Of a DNA stretch of 64,000 nt, positions 38,223-47,310 are shown in pieces (the stretch's first letter is position 1; the number at the start of each line of letters is the position of its first letter). Both the position numbers and the translations under genes were made by a program. The stretch is taken from NCBI RefSeq assembly GCF_007752935.1, contig NZ_CP036319.1:6614501-6678500 (forward strand), read 5' to 3'. This stretch comes from Crateriforma conspicua. GTDB lineage: Bacteria > Planctomycetota > Planctomycetia > Pirellulales > Pirellulaceae. The notes beneath the pieces were generated by a model, which made no database searches, was not told the origin of the DNA, and saw only the letters and a list, made by a program, of their open reading frames with translations.

Positions 38223-39373
38223 CACAAATCCCCTTCTACTTCCGAAATATACCGAACCACGTCCTGAGAAACAGGTAGCGTCACTACCCTTCTGTTTTTG
38301 ACGCCGCTGATCTCACAGCGACATTCAAACCGTCTGTCTGCCGGCGCAGATCGCACCAATTCCATAGGCAAATCAACGCTGTAATGAGTCAACTGCCCGT
38401 TTCGGCCTACAATCACTGTTTTTAAAGGCTGATCACAATAACTTACTTTCAACAATGCTGGCCCTCCTTCTTCGGCGGATTGTTTTTGGTTGAGATCGAG
38501 CACCATCACAGCGGCCGATACGATGTCGTCTTGGTTCGCCGTCTCATCACCATGCCGAATGAACCTTAGCTTTTTCGGAAATTTGGAGATTGCCGACCTC
38601 TTGCTTATGGTGACAGGCAAAGTGCTGATGTGCCCCGTTTCGATGTTCTTGATGAATAGCTCATTAAACACAGCGCCTCGCTGAAGAACCGACTCCGGAA
38701 TCTTCAACCGAAGCTTTTTTTCGTGTTCGTCGATGCTGACGTCTATCTGGTCAGTGGAGTCCGTTTTTCTAGCGAATCCGAAATCGATAAGATCCACAAC
38801 CGACGAACGGTCGGCGAAGAACGACAATTCCGTGAAGTAATCCCCGGCCCCTTCCGGCACGCGGACATGGACGTCACTCGCTGTGAACCCAACGACACCG
38901 GTCAGTCCGTACCGCAGCTTTACCGACATTGAGGGAATCGCGTCATCGTGGCAAGTAAAAGTCGCCGTTTGCACAACGCGAGTCGGCCTTTGGACTGTTT
39001 CTATTTGCAGACGAAATGTCAACGATTCGCCACTGGAAATCTCACCCTTCGCTGGCGCCACCGACAAACAGGCACAACCTGATTCAACGCGACTGAATCG
39101 AAGCATGCGATTGCCAACATTTCGAATGGTGACGATGCAATGAAGCAAAGCTGCTGGCGGGTGTTCACCTAGATCGATCTCACAGCGAGCAAGTGTGCCG
39201 CTATCCCCACCAATGTTCGTATTGTTGACGACCTTGATCGGATCCTTGCGAACCAAGGGCCCGCGGTTTTCATTCATCAACTGGCCGGGATCATCCGCAA
39301 CGCAGAATGAACCAACAATGAGCAACGCAAGAGACGTTGTTCGACGCAGGGTGGAGCACGTGAAAATAAACAT
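38222..39373 (-). CDS. DUF1573 domain secreted protein
   Basis: The 383-aa protein starts with an export signal (TTSLALLIVGSFCVADD, about 13-28). The DUF1573 Ig-like core is recognisable by LLHCIVTIRNVGNRMLRFSRVESGCACLSVAP, including the paired Cys (SGCACL) typical of the domain, followed by IxSGESLTFRLQIET. The C-terminal half is beta-rich and not assignable. It heads the three-gene secreted cassette, and its stop overlaps the next gene's start. Base composition is lower in GC than its surroundings. The start ATG at 39373 has a weak upstream GGAG-like signal. Confidence 0.78.
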   Translation of the reverse strand: MFIFTCSTLRRTTSLALLIVGSFCVADDPGQLMNENRGPLVRKDPIKVVNNTNIGGDSGTLARCEIDLGEHPPAALLHCIVTIRNVGNRMLRFSRVESGCACLSVAPAKGEISSGESLTFRLQIETVQRPTRVVQTATFTCHDDAIPSMSVKLRYGLTGVVGFTASDVHVRVPEGAGDYFTELSFFADRSSVVDLIDFGFARKTDSTDQIDVSIDEHEKKLRLKIPESVLQRGAVFNELFIKNIETGHISTLPVTISKRSAISKFPKKLRFIRHGDETANQDDIVSAAVMVLDLNQKQSAEEGGPALLKVSYCDQPLKTVIVGRNGQLTHYSVDLPMELVRSAPADRRFECRCEISGVKNRRVVTLPVSQDVVRYISEVEGDL

Positions 39374-40085
39374 ACAACGACTTTGTCCCTTTGATGCGTT
39401 GAGACCAACAACTACGGAGAGGATTTATAGCAACCACACGGGGGGGGGCAAGCTTTCTGGTCATCTAGCCGGTCGCCATTTAGAAAGCTGTCTCGTCGAG
39501 ACTATCGCTGCTAGATCACGCATCCGGAATTCCAGCCAATCGCGGGCGGTTCCCTGAAGGAGTCGACGAAACATTCCCGTCACCGGCGCGAACCCACGCT
39601 TAGGATCCAGTGGCCCCGGTACCGGTTCGACACGGACACCTTTGACCGGCCTGCCCGAGTTATCGCGGAGCGTCCTTGGTCTGAAGCCAGAATGAACGCA
39701 GCCGGGTCGACCTGCTTTTCGCCCTCGGCCCGGCGGGTTACAACGACCAGAAATCTCGGTTGCGGCCCCCGTGCCTACAGCACCACAAATCCGTGCCAAC
39801 AGCGCCACGAATCCGTGCGGACAACACCACGCATGAAGAGTGGTTTTGGAGGCATCGATGCGGTCACTGCCGAACGGTGAACACCGGCGCAATGGCGTCG
39901 ACTTGATCGATGGCCAAGGTTATGCGTGCCGCTGTTTGCCGACGGTTCAGGTTACTGATGACTCGAAACAGACCAGTCGCTCAGAACAGACCACTGGATT
40001 GGCTGCCCGGCGTTGATCGGCGCAACGATCAACGCATGTTCCAATGGCGCGTCCGCGCTCGGTAAGACAAGGAAGAATCGCTTTT
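39374..40085. other. Intergenic region with remnant-like sequence and small repeats
   Basis: The 712-bp gap between the DUF1573 gene and ruvA includes a run of nine G (39440-39448) and an imperfect 22-bp tandem repeat (39777-39834, two and a half copies). A 143-codon minus-strand frame (39461-39892) is open but has no clear start, signal or recognisable domain. I regard the region as degenerate material from island insertion, not a working gene. Confidence 0.4.
39777..39834. repeat. Imperfect 22-bp tandem repeat
   Basis: Two full copies of a 22-bp unit (39777-39798, 39799-39820) differ at about five positions, and a partial third follows (39821-39834). Confidence 0.7.
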
Positions 40086-40712
40086 ATGATCGTCACCATT
40101 TCCGGCGAACTGACTCGGGTCGGTGAAACCGCCGTCGTCGTCGCTTCGGCCCCCTTTGAGTACGAAGTCTATGTGGGCGACTACACCCGACGACAACTGC
40201 AAAGCAAGGTCGGTGATCAGGTGCGTTTGCACACGCTGGACTACATCGAAGGCAATGCGGCCCAGGGCGGCCGGCTGACCCCACGGCTGATCGGGTTTTC
40301 GACCGAACCGGAACGTCAGTTCTTTGACTTGTTTTGCAGCGTTGACGGCGTGGGGGTCAAGAAAGCGCTGCGTGCGATGGTCCGGCCGGTGAAAGAATTG
40401 GCCGTGCTGATCGAACAACAGGACGCCAAATCCTTGTCCGCCCTGCCCGGCATCGGCCCGGCGACGTCCGAGCGGATCATCGCCAAACTGCGCCGAAAGA
40501 TGCCTCGCTTTGCCCTGATCGTCGGGGGCGATGAAGCGGCGGAAGTTGGCGGCGATGGCGGACAAGTCGTTGGTGAAACCTTTGACGCGTTGGTCGTGCT
40601 GGGGCACAGCGAAGCCGACGCCCGCAAACTGATCGACGAAGCACTGGGGACCGGCAAGAAGTTCAAGGACACCGAATCGTTGCTGACCGCGATTTACCAG
40701 CGACAGTCTTAG
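40086..40712 (+). CDS. ruvA: Holliday junction ATP-dependent helicase subunit RuvA
   Basis: RuvA binds Holliday junctions as tetramers and loads RuvB. The 208-aa length is normal (190-210). It begins with the OB-fold start MIVTISGELTRVGE. The middle domain has paired helix-hairpin-helix motifs, with SALPGIGPATSERIIAKLRRK clearest (about 118-138), and the C-terminal RuvB-contacting domain ends in a DALVVLGHSEADARKLIDEAL helix pair. The ATG at 40086 matches the family N-terminus. No ruvB lies in the window, and ruvC is 5.1 kb upstream. Confidence 0.95.
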   Translation: MIVTISGELTRVGETAVVVASAPFEYEVYVGDYTRRQLQSKVGDQVRLHTLDYIEGNAAQGGRLTPRLIGFSTEPERQFFDLFCSVDGVGVKKALRAMVRPVKELAVLIEQQDAKSLSALPGIGPATSERIIAKLRRKMPRFALIVGGDEAAEVGGDGGQVVGETFDALVVLGHSEADARKLIDEALGTGKKFKDTESLLTAIYQRQS

Positions 40713-41129
40713 AAGCAGCTCTGCGACACCGGTGTTCCAGCGACACCCGCGTCAGAAAAAGCGGCGTTCCCGTGATTGCCCCTCGGCGAGACGGGAACGC
40801 CTGGTGCGTCCAATGACACGCCTGAACAGACGGCCTGCCTCGCGCCCTAATCCGCCGTCTGCACACCCCGCCGGTTCGCATCGTTGACACGTTGCGACCT
40901 TCAAAGCATCATCGGATGTTCATCCCCCACCGTTCGATCGGGGGATTCCCTCTTTCCGATTTCTTTTTTCGGATTGCCGGACACCGACAGTCCCCGCCCG
41001 GGGCAAACGTCACAATCACTGGGGCGATAACCTTAAGGCGATCCATGTAGGAATCGCGAGTGACGCCACACTGAACCCGCCGACAGTCAAACGACGGCCC
41101 GTCCCAACGCTTTTCTCTGTCTGACAGCC
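40713..41129. other. Intergenic region between ruvA and regulator
   Basis: The 417-bp region contains a hairpin with an 11-bp perfect stem (40763-40773 and 40791-40801, loop 17 nt), which is preceded by AAAAA on the plus strand. As a terminator it would work in the minus direction, where no gene is present. I see no coding frame. Confidence 0.5.
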
Positions 41130-41921
41130 ATGAACGATTCACAACCCGCACTGCAACTGTGGTCCGTGCTGACCAACCTGCCCGGCGTCGGCGTCAGCTT
41201 GATGGACGATCGGGGCGGATTGCTGTTCGTCAACAACGTGTCGATGGAGATGTTCTTTGTCGATCCGACTGTCGATTACCGCGGCAAGTGCATTGCCGAC
41301 TTTCATAACGAAGACTTCGTCACCGAACGCTTGGCGCTGATCCGTCGCGTGCTGGACGAACAGAAACCGATTCGATTCCGACACATCTATAAAGCCCGTC
41401 ATTTGGAATCCAAGATTTGGCCGCTGACCAAATTGATCGCCGCCGACGACGAAGGCTTGCGTGCCGCGACCGCGCCCCACTGCGGTGAACAAGAATCTGG
41501 CGATGATCGGGCCGCCGAACCTTCCTTCGATTCCCATGTCTTGGTCGTCACCCAAGAAGTCGACCCCAGCGACCTGGGCACACCGGCCTCGTCCGGTGAC
41601 CCCGCCGAACCCCGAGATGGCCAAACCTCGGAATCCGAAAACAGCGAAGAAACCATTTTGAATTCCAACTTCATCGACCTGGGACCGCTGAACGTTCTCA
41701 GCCCGCGTGAACTGGAAGTTCTGGTGCTGCTGGGCCACGGCCTGAGCGTTCCCGACGTCGCGAAGTATCTGTTCCGCAGCCCCAAAACCATCGAACGTCA
41801 TAAGACATCGATCGGCCACAAGTTGCACCTGCAAGGCCAAGTCGCGATGACCCGGCTGGTGACCCAGGTCGGCTTGGACCTGAAGCATGCCGCGCTGAAA
41901 CGCTTGGGCGAATCCCAGTAG
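41130..41921 (+). CDS. PAS-type and LuxR helix-turn-helix regulator
   Basis: This 263-aa protein has an N-terminal PAS-like sensor domain (about 12-110: GVGVSLMDDRGGLLFVNNVS, then ADFHNEDFVTERLALIRR), a disordered acidic Ser/Glu-rich linker (about 130-185) and a C-terminal LuxR-type DNA-binding domain (LSPRELEVLVLLGHGLSVPDVAKYLFRS... IGHKLHLQ, about 190-250). No phosphoacceptor receiver domain is present. It probably senses a signal through the PAS domain and controls transcription directly. Targets are unknown. Confidence 0.82.
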   Translation: MNDSQPALQLWSVLTNLPGVGVSLMDDRGGLLFVNNVSMEMFFVDPTVDYRGKCIADFHNEDFVTERLALIRRVLDEQKPIRFRHIYKARHLESKIWPLTKLIAADDEGLRAATAPHCGEQESGDDRAAEPSFDSHVLVVTQEVDPSDLGTPASSGDPAEPRDGQTSESENSEETILNSNFIDLGPLNVLSPRELEVLVLLGHGLSVPDVAKYLFRSPKTIERHKTSIGHKLHLQGQVAMTRLVTQVGLDLKHAALKRLGESQ

Positions 41922-42270
41922 CCCGCGGTCGCCACAACTGCCGCAAAGCAGCCGGCACATTTCCACGGCTCGACCCGACGTAAGGCTTCTTACCACGCCC
42001 ACCCTCCCCCCCACCATCCGAACCTACGGGGGTACAAAAACACAGAAACAATCCTTCTTGGGGCGGATATATCGCATTGGATTGTTTTGACGATGGGGAT
42101 CCCCTAGCCTCATTGGCCTTGTCCGCCCAATCGACTCCTTTTCGCCAGTCGCCGCACGCGGCAAAGTCCCGCCAACCGTCACTTTCTTTGGCGGTGCACC
42201 GCCGATTCGCAGAACGCGAGCGGGTGTGGGTGGAGTATTCGATTCCCTTTCTATTGTTGCGAACAACGTC
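41922..42270. other. Intergenic gap
   Basis: The 349-bp region has no coding frame, hairpin or repeat that I can support. It holds the leader of the thioredoxin-like gene. Confidence 0.4.
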
Positions 42271-42879
42271 ATGCTCACGTGCTTGAAAGAATCGGCACGG
42301 GTTCGATGCCAACGCGGCGCGATCCCCAAACGTCAGCCCCGTTCTCTGCGCCGAACTTCTCGGCCACTGTCCACACTCGCCGGCGTTGCAGTGATGCTGG
42401 CAGGGGCGTTTCAATGCGTCCCGGTCGATGCCGACATGCCGGCGTCCGTTGCCCCGGCGTCCAGTGGCTATCGTTCCAGTTCGGCTTCACTTCCGCCGGT
42501 CACGTCGCCCACGGCTTCCAAGGGGCAACCGGTATGGCACCAAAGCTTGGAAGACGGCTGGAATGCGTCACGCAAAACGGGGCTGCCCATGGTGATCTTT
42601 ATCACCAGCGAAAACTGTGTGTATTGCCAGGCCATGGAACAGCGGACTTGGTGCAACGACAGCATCGCGGGTCAACTGGTGGGCCGGTTCATTCCGATTC
42701 ATCTAAAGAAGGGCCGCAACGACAAGGTGTTGTCACGGATCCAGCTTAAGATGTACCCGACCACCCTGCTGGCCACGCCCGAGGGCAAAGTCGTCCAGCA
42801 CCGCGACGGCTTTCAGCCGCCGGAAAACGTTTTGTCATTTTTGAATCAACGGATCGGCGGACGCCCCCCCAGCCGTTGA
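42271..42879 (+). CDS. Secreted thioredoxin-fold protein
   Basis: The 202-aa protein has a long basic N-terminus and hydrophobic export segment (STLAGVAVMLAGAFQC, about 35-50), then a Ser/Pro-rich spacer and a thioredoxin-like domain. The active-site CxxC reads CVYC (about 116-119) in VIFITSENCVYCQAMEQRTW, and MYPTTLLATPEG supplies the cis-Pro loop. CVYC and the short DxxG-like helix fit the DUF255/SoxW-like thiol-disulfide group. Mild uncertainty about the start; ATG 42271 is the first sensible one. It is 27 bp before the DapA-like gene. Confidence 0.78.
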   Translation: MLTCLKESARVRCQRGAIPKRQPRSLRRTSRPLSTLAGVAVMLAGAFQCVPVDADMPASVAPASSGYRSSSASLPPVTSPTASKGQPVWHQSLEDGWNASRKTGLPMVIFITSENCVYCQAMEQRTWCNDSIAGQLVGRFIPIHLKKGRNDKVLSRIQLKMYPTTLLATPEGKVVQHRDGFQPPENVLSFLNQRIGGRPPSR

Positions 42880-42906
42880 TCCCCAACGACTGTTTGCTGC
42901 ACCACG

Positions 42907-43920
42907 ATGAACCAACGCATCTCCGGCATCCTGACCCCCAACATCACGCCGGTGGATGCGAAGGGCCGCGTCGACGAAGACACCTTGCGTGCCTATGTCG
43001 ACTGGCTGATTGAACGCGGCGTCGACGGCATTTACCCCAACGGCAGCACGGGTGAATTCGTCCGCTTTTCACCACAAGAACGTCGACACATCGCACAGAT
43101 CGTGATCGACCAGGCCGACGGACGTGTCCCCGTTTTGGCCGGCGCCGCCGAAGCCAACACGCGGGAAACGATCGAGGCGTGCGAAGCCTATGCCGCGATG
43201 GGGGCCCGCGCGGTCGCGATCGTCGCGCCGTTTTACTATCGGCTGTCCAGCGAAGGCGTGTATGCGTACTTTCGCGAAATCGCCGATGCCGTGTCGATCG
43301 ACGTCACGGTGTACAACATCCCGCTTTTCGCTTCGCCGATCGACGTCGACACCGTCATCCGCCTGGCATCGGAATGTCCTCGCGTGATCGGCATCAAAGA
43401 CAGCAGCGGCGATGTGCCAAACATGATCCGCATGATCGCCGCGATTCGGCCGATGCGTGATGACTTTTCTTTCTTGACCGGATGGGACACCGTGCTGACA
43501 CCGATGTTGCTGGTCGGTGCCGATGGCGGAACCAACGCGACCAGCGGTGTGGTGCCCGAATTGACCCGAGCGATCCACCGCGCGTGTGTCGCCGGTGACT
43601 ATGACACTGCGGTCCAGTTGCAGTACCAGTTGGTGCCCCTGTTCGACACGATGATCTCTCTCGGTGAATTCCCGGCCGGATTCCGCGCCGGGGCGCGCAG
43701 CCGAGGTTGGGATTTGGGCAGCGGGCGGGTCACTCTGTCGGCGACACAACAAGAGGCCGTGCGTCGCAGCCAAGACCAGATCGACGCCATGATCCGGCGT
43801 GTCACCGATGATGCACCGGACCACCAGACGCGGCAGGCATCGCTGCCCAGCGAGACGATCGAATCGATCGTCGAATCGGTCATCCGCCAGCTTCAAGTCA
43901 CCCGCGACGAAACCCGGTAA
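42907..43920 (+). CDS. DapA/NanA-family aldolase
   Basis: A 337-aa member of the dihydrodipicolinate synthase/N-acetylneuraminate lyase superfamily, cytosolic class I aldolases. The Schiff-base lysine is K164 in [11 protein letters not shown], and the superfamily motifs [13 protein letters not shown] and YNIPLFASP (with the catalytic Tyr) are present. Length exceeds typical members (about 295) because of a C-terminal tail of about 45 residues (after residue 290). The exact substrate (pyruvate with an aldehyde) cannot be read by eye. Spacing suggests co-transcription with the thioredoxin-like gene. Confidence 0.85.
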   Translation: MNQRISGILTPNITPVDAKGRVDEDTLRAYVDWLIERGVDGIYPNGSTGEFVRFSPQERRHIAQIVIDQADGRVPVLAGAAEANTRETIEACEAYAAMGARAVAIVAPFYYRLSSEGVYAYFREIADAVSIDVTVYNIPLFASPIDVDTVIRLASECPRVIGIKDSSGDVPNMIRMIAAIRPMRDDFSFLTGWDTVLTPMLLVGADGGTNATSGVVPELTRAIHRACVAGDYDTAVQLQYQLVPLFDTMISLGEFPAGFRAGARSRGWDLGSGRVTLSATQQEAVRRSQDQIDAMIRRVTDDAPDHQTRQASLPSETIESIVESVIRQLQVTRDETR

Positions 43921-43936
43921 GTTACCTGGGCCCGCC

Positions 43937-43980
43937 CACTAAAGTGCGAAGTAGCGAACACTAGGGTGCGAAGTAGCGAA
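43937..43980. repeat. 22-bp tandem duplication across the stop of the Pro-rich gene
   Basis: Two near-identical copies (43937-43958, 43959-43980; two mismatches). On the minus strand each copy ends the reading frame with TAG, so the last codons and stop are duplicated. Confidence 0.85.
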
Positions 43981-44905
43981 TCCAGTTCCGCACCGATTGC
44001 CCCGGCACGTAGGCCTTGGGCTGCCCCCACAATCCTTGTCCGACTTGGACCGGCACCGTTTGGTTGCCCAGATTGATCAACGCGTCGGCGGGCGCCGCCG
44101 TGGTGGGTGCAACGGGAACCGGCTGGACGACCACCGTCGACGCAGGCGGCATCACCGCGGGACTGGCGATCTGTGCCGGTGGCGGCACGTACGGCGTTGT
44201 GGTGGTTGCCGATGCCGGCACGACGCCGCATCCGTAACCGCTGGCCGCTGTGTACGAACTAGGTGGGGAAATATTCGGACAGTTGTCCATCGTCGCATAG
44301 CCCGATCCCGCCAACGATGGTGTGGCCATGGGTGCGTAGTCGCCACCGGTGATCGTCGATGCGGGCGGTGGCGTCGATGGCATTCCGGGTACCGACGTCG
44401 TCGCCGGCGGTGACGGCAAACTGCGCTGCGGTACCGACGGCGGTGGCGTTAACGATGGTGTGGTTGTCATTCCCGGCGGCGGCAAAGTCGGCGAGCCCGG
44501 TCCCGGCGATGCAAAACCCTGCGCTCCACTTTGCGGTGCCGGCGTTAGGGGCGCCGAAGAACTGGGCGGCGGCATCAACGGCGGTGGATCGATGCCTGGT
44601 GCCACCGGGCCGCCCGCACCGGGTGTTCCACCCGGCGTCGTGGAATCAAAACCGGGCAAACCGAATCCGTCTTGCTGCATGAACATCGCGCGTTGGACCG
44701 GCGCCGTGTAGCCGGCCGGCACCACGTTGGCCGACGGGGCCGTGCGATTGGCCGGCGACATCGACATTGACGGCGCAACCGTTGTGGGCGCAGCGGAACG
44801 CGAAAGGCTGCCGATCGGACGCAGCGTCTGGGCGCGAGTCGGATCACCGTCGGCTATCCAACCCACGACCAACGCCAAAGCGACGATCTTTGCGGTACGT
44901 TTCAT
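43961..44905 (-). CDS. Secreted Pro/Ala/Thr-rich low-complexity protein
   Basis: About 314 aa. The ATG at 44905 begins a normal export signal (KRTAKIVALALVVGWIADG, cleavage near TRA-Q). An upstream in-frame ATG at 44971 would add 22 residues with no signal, so I prefer 44905. The mature part is dominated by Pro, Ala, Thr, Ser and Val, with short motifs such as PPPSVPQRSLPSPP and TTTPYVPPPAQIA, and it ends with a small conserved-looking QGLWGQPKAYVPGQSVRNW segment. Likely extended or cell-envelope associated. No named family. Confidence 0.6.
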   Translation of the reverse strand: MKRTAKIVALALVVGWIADGDPTRAQTLRPIGSLSRSAAPTTVAPSMSMSPANRTAPSANVVPAGYTAPVQRAMFMQQDGFGLPGFDSTTPGGTPGAGGPVAPGIDPPPLMPPPSSSAPLTPAPQSGAQGFASPGPGSPTLPPPGMTTTPSLTPPPSVPQRSLPSPPATTSVPGMPSTPPPASTITGGDYAPMATPSLAGSGYATMDNCPNISPPSSYTAASGYGCGVVPASATTTTPYVPPPAQIASPAVMPPASTVVVQPVPVAPTTAAPADALINLGNQTVPVQVGQGLWGQPKAYVPGQSVRNWIRYFAP

Positions 44906-45019
44906 CGAATCCTGCACGAAGGGCAATCCTGGCAAAGCAACATCTTCCATCATCGGAGAATCGTCCAACATCGTCCGTTAGAAGAATCACCCGACACGAC
45001 GCAAGGTCAATCCAGCGGT

Positions 45020-46639
45020 TCAGGCAACGACGCCATCCTGATCCACCGGACGGCCATACCAACGGACCCAACCAATCAGTAGACATGCACCCGCCAACAG
45101 GCAAATCCAAGGTGACCAGCCGACGGCCACCGGCAAGGTACCGACCAGCACGCAAACCACGCCGACGGTGATCGCATAAGGCATTTGTGTTCGGACGTGC
45201 ACCATGTGATCACAACCGCTGGCACGGCTGGACAGAACCGTGGTGTCGGAAATGGGGGAACAATGATCGCCGAAGATGGCCCCCGCCAAGACCGATCCGA
45301 ACGTCGCCAAAAAGATCGAATGTTCCGCCAAATCGACGCCCCCATCATTCGTCAGTCCGGACATCCGAATCGCTAGCGCGACGACGATCGGTGTCAGGAT
45401 CGCCATCGTGCCCCAACTGGTTCCGGTCGAAAACGCGACGGCTCCGGCCAGCAAAAAAGTCACCGTCGGCAACCACCGCACGTCCATGGTGTCACGGAGC
45501 ATCGATGACAAGTATCCGCTTGTATTCAGTTGATCGGTCGACGTCATGGCCGACAGTGCCCACGCCAACCACAGCACCAGCATCGCCGGTAACATCTGTC
45601 CGGCACCCGCCAAAGCCCCCTGCCCCACACGACCGAGCGGCCGCATGTTTATCGCCGCGGCGCCGATCCATGCGGATACCAATCCGACGCCACCACCGAC
45701 CACCAATGCCAAATACGAATCCCCGCCTCCGATGATTGTTCCGACACGCTGAAGCCCTGACATCGACGATGGGAACGGTTCCTGTGGCCATCCGGTCTGT
45801 ACCAACGTTGCCAACACGGCGGTGACGCACAGCACCACCGGCAGCACGGCGGCAATCACCACCACAAAACCATTCGTTGCACCGGAGTCTTCCGCGGCAA
45901 CGTCATCGCCCGGCGTCTCCGGCAACGGATGCGGGCTTTGCGACGCCATCGGACCATATTCCCGCCCCGAAACACTGGTCCACATGACCATCACGATGGC
46001 CAAGATGGGATAAAAACGATACGGAACCGACGCCACAAAAATCTCAAACGTCCGATCGGTATCCGGCCAACCAGACTGTTGCAGACCTTCTTGCAAATAA
46101 CTGATCTCCGTGGCCACCCACGTGCTGACCAAAGCCAAACCAGCCACCGGCGCCGCAGTGGAATCCACCAGATAGGCCAATCGCGCCCGCGAAATTCGAT
46201 ATCGATCGGCGGTCGAGCGAAACGCGCCGCCGATCATTAGCGTGTTGGCATAGTCGTCAAAGAAGATGGCCAACCCGGAACAGCTGATCAACAACTGGGC
46301 CCCCCGGCGTGACCTGACTCGATGGGAAATCCGCTGTAGCAATGCGGGTATCGCGCCGCCACTTTCCAGGACGCCCACCATCGCACCGAGCAACAGGCTG
46401 AACACCAAGACCTGCAGGTGATAGAAATCTGTCACGGATTGCCAGAGGGACCGAACAAAGATTTCGATCGTTGCCAGCATCCAAACCACGGTGCCGGTCG
46501 AATCCGGTTGCCCTGTCGCCAACAGCGCGGCCCCCGACAAGACGCCGAGGGTCAAAGAAATGTAAACGCGGCCGGTCACGATGGCCAGGACGATCGCAAC
46601 GACGGGCGGCAGCAGACTCAGCCAGCTCGCATCGGCCAT
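45020..46639 (-). CDS. NhaC-family Na+/H+ antiporter-like transporter
   Basis: A 539-aa integral membrane protein with about 12 helices. Conserved elements of the NhaC group are seen: LVFSLLLGAMVGVLESGGAIPAL, LAIFFDDYANTLMIGGAFR, FSTGTSWGTMAILTPIVVAL and GAIFGDHCSPISDTTVLSS, which hold the polar residues placed within helices. It probably exchanges sodium for protons, or a related organic acid. Encoded 96 bp after gatC in the same direction. No regulatory site seen. Confidence 0.83.
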   Translation of the reverse strand: MADASWLSLLPPVVAIVLAIVTGRVYISLTLGVLSGAALLATGQPDSTGTVVWMLATIEIFVRSLWQSVTDFYHLQVLVFSLLLGAMVGVLESGGAIPALLQRISHRVRSRRGAQLLISCSGLAIFFDDYANTLMIGGAFRSTADRYRISRARLAYLVDSTAAPVAGLALVSTWVATEISYLQEGLQQSGWPDTDRTFEIFVASVPYRFYPILAIVMVMWTSVSGREYGPMASQSPHPLPETPGDDVAAEDSGATNGFVVVIAAVLPVVLCVTAVLATLVQTGWPQEPFPSSMSGLQRVGTIIGGGDSYLALVVGGGVGLVSAWIGAAAINMRPLGRVGQGALAGAGQMLPAMLVLWLAWALSAMTSTDQLNTSGYLSSMLRDTMDVRWLPTVTFLLAGAVAFSTGTSWGTMAILTPIVVALAIRMSGLTNDGGVDLAEHSIFLATFGSVLAGAIFGDHCSPISDTTVLSSRASGCDHMVHVRTQMPYAITVGVVCVLVGTLPVAVGWSPWICLLAGACLLIGWVRWYGRPVDQDGVVA

Positions 46640-46735
46640 GAATCGGGGTCACTTCCGGCACAGGGCCAAAGATCACAGGGCCAACGATCCGGCGACGAAA
46701 AAGACCAGTGCGGGCAACCCGATTCGGCCCGGGAT

Positions 46736-47041
46736 CTACTTACGAGTGCCGCCGGCACCCAGAACAGGCGGGACCAAAAAGTGTTCGCCGTCGCTGGACG
46801 GTGCCATCCGAACAGCAACATCGGTGCCCAGACTGGGCTGAACTTGGTCGTCGCGCCAGCGGTTTTCGACGTCCAATGCCGTCGTCATCGGCTGCACATC
46901 ATCGGTGTCCAGTTCTGACAATTGCTGAACGAACCCCAGAATCGACTCCAATTGGGGTGCGATTCCGTGGACCTCTTCGTCACTCAGCTGCAAACGCGCC
47001 AGCTTGGCCAACTGGCGGACGTCGTCTTCGGACAACGCCAT
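46736..47041 (-). CDS. gatC: Aspartyl/glutamyl-tRNA amidotransferase subunit C
   Basis: GatC stabilises the GatCAB amidotransferase that converts misacylated Glu-tRNA-Gln or Asp-tRNA-Asn. The 101-aa length is normal (95-105). The family start DDVRQLAKLARLQLSDEE and mid motif ILGFVQQLSELDTDDVQPM are clear. It starts 2 bp after the rpmB stop. gatA and gatB are not in the window, so the complex genes are scattered. Confidence 0.93.
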   Translation of the reverse strand: MALSEDDVRQLAKLARLQLSDEEVHGIAPQLESILGFVQQLSELDTDDVQPMTTALDVENRWRDDQVQPSLGTDVAVRMAPSSDGEHFLVPPVLGAGGTRK

Positions 47042-47043
47042 GG

Positions 47044-47310
47044 CTACTTGGCGCCACTGACGTCAAACGGCTTGGTCTTGACCGTCTTGCGGACCGATCC
47101 GCTGCGCAGGCACTGGGTGCAAACACGCATGGACTTGTTCGCGCCGCTGGGCAGCGTCACGTGGACTTTTTGCAGGTTGGGAACGAATTTGCGTCGCGTC
47201 TTGCCGGTGATTTTCGTACCGACACCACCCAAGTACTTCGCCTTACCACGCGTTTCGATGCGGTTGCCCATTTGGACACCTTTACCGCAGATTTCACACT
47301 TCCGGGCCAT
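47044..47310 (-). CDS. rpmB: 50S ribosomal protein L28
   Basis: An 88-aa large-subunit protein. The start MARKCEICGKGVQMGN carries the CxxC found in zinc-binding L28 types, and the later CTQCLRSGSV gives a second pair, so this copy is probably a zinc ribbon. RRKFVPNLQKVHVTLPSG is the central L28 motif. It is the first gene of the rpmB-gatC pair; downstream gatC starts after 2 bp. Confidence 0.95.
   Translation of the reverse strand: MARKCEICGKGVQMGNRIETRGKAKYLGGVGTKITGKTRRKFVPNLQKVHVTLPSGANKSMRVCTQCLRSGSVRKTVKTKPFDVSGAK

Noticed and set aside
40763-40801. Hairpin after ruvA as a ruvA terminator
   Set aside because: The T run would lie on the minus-strand side, so it does not fit termination of plus-strand ruvA.
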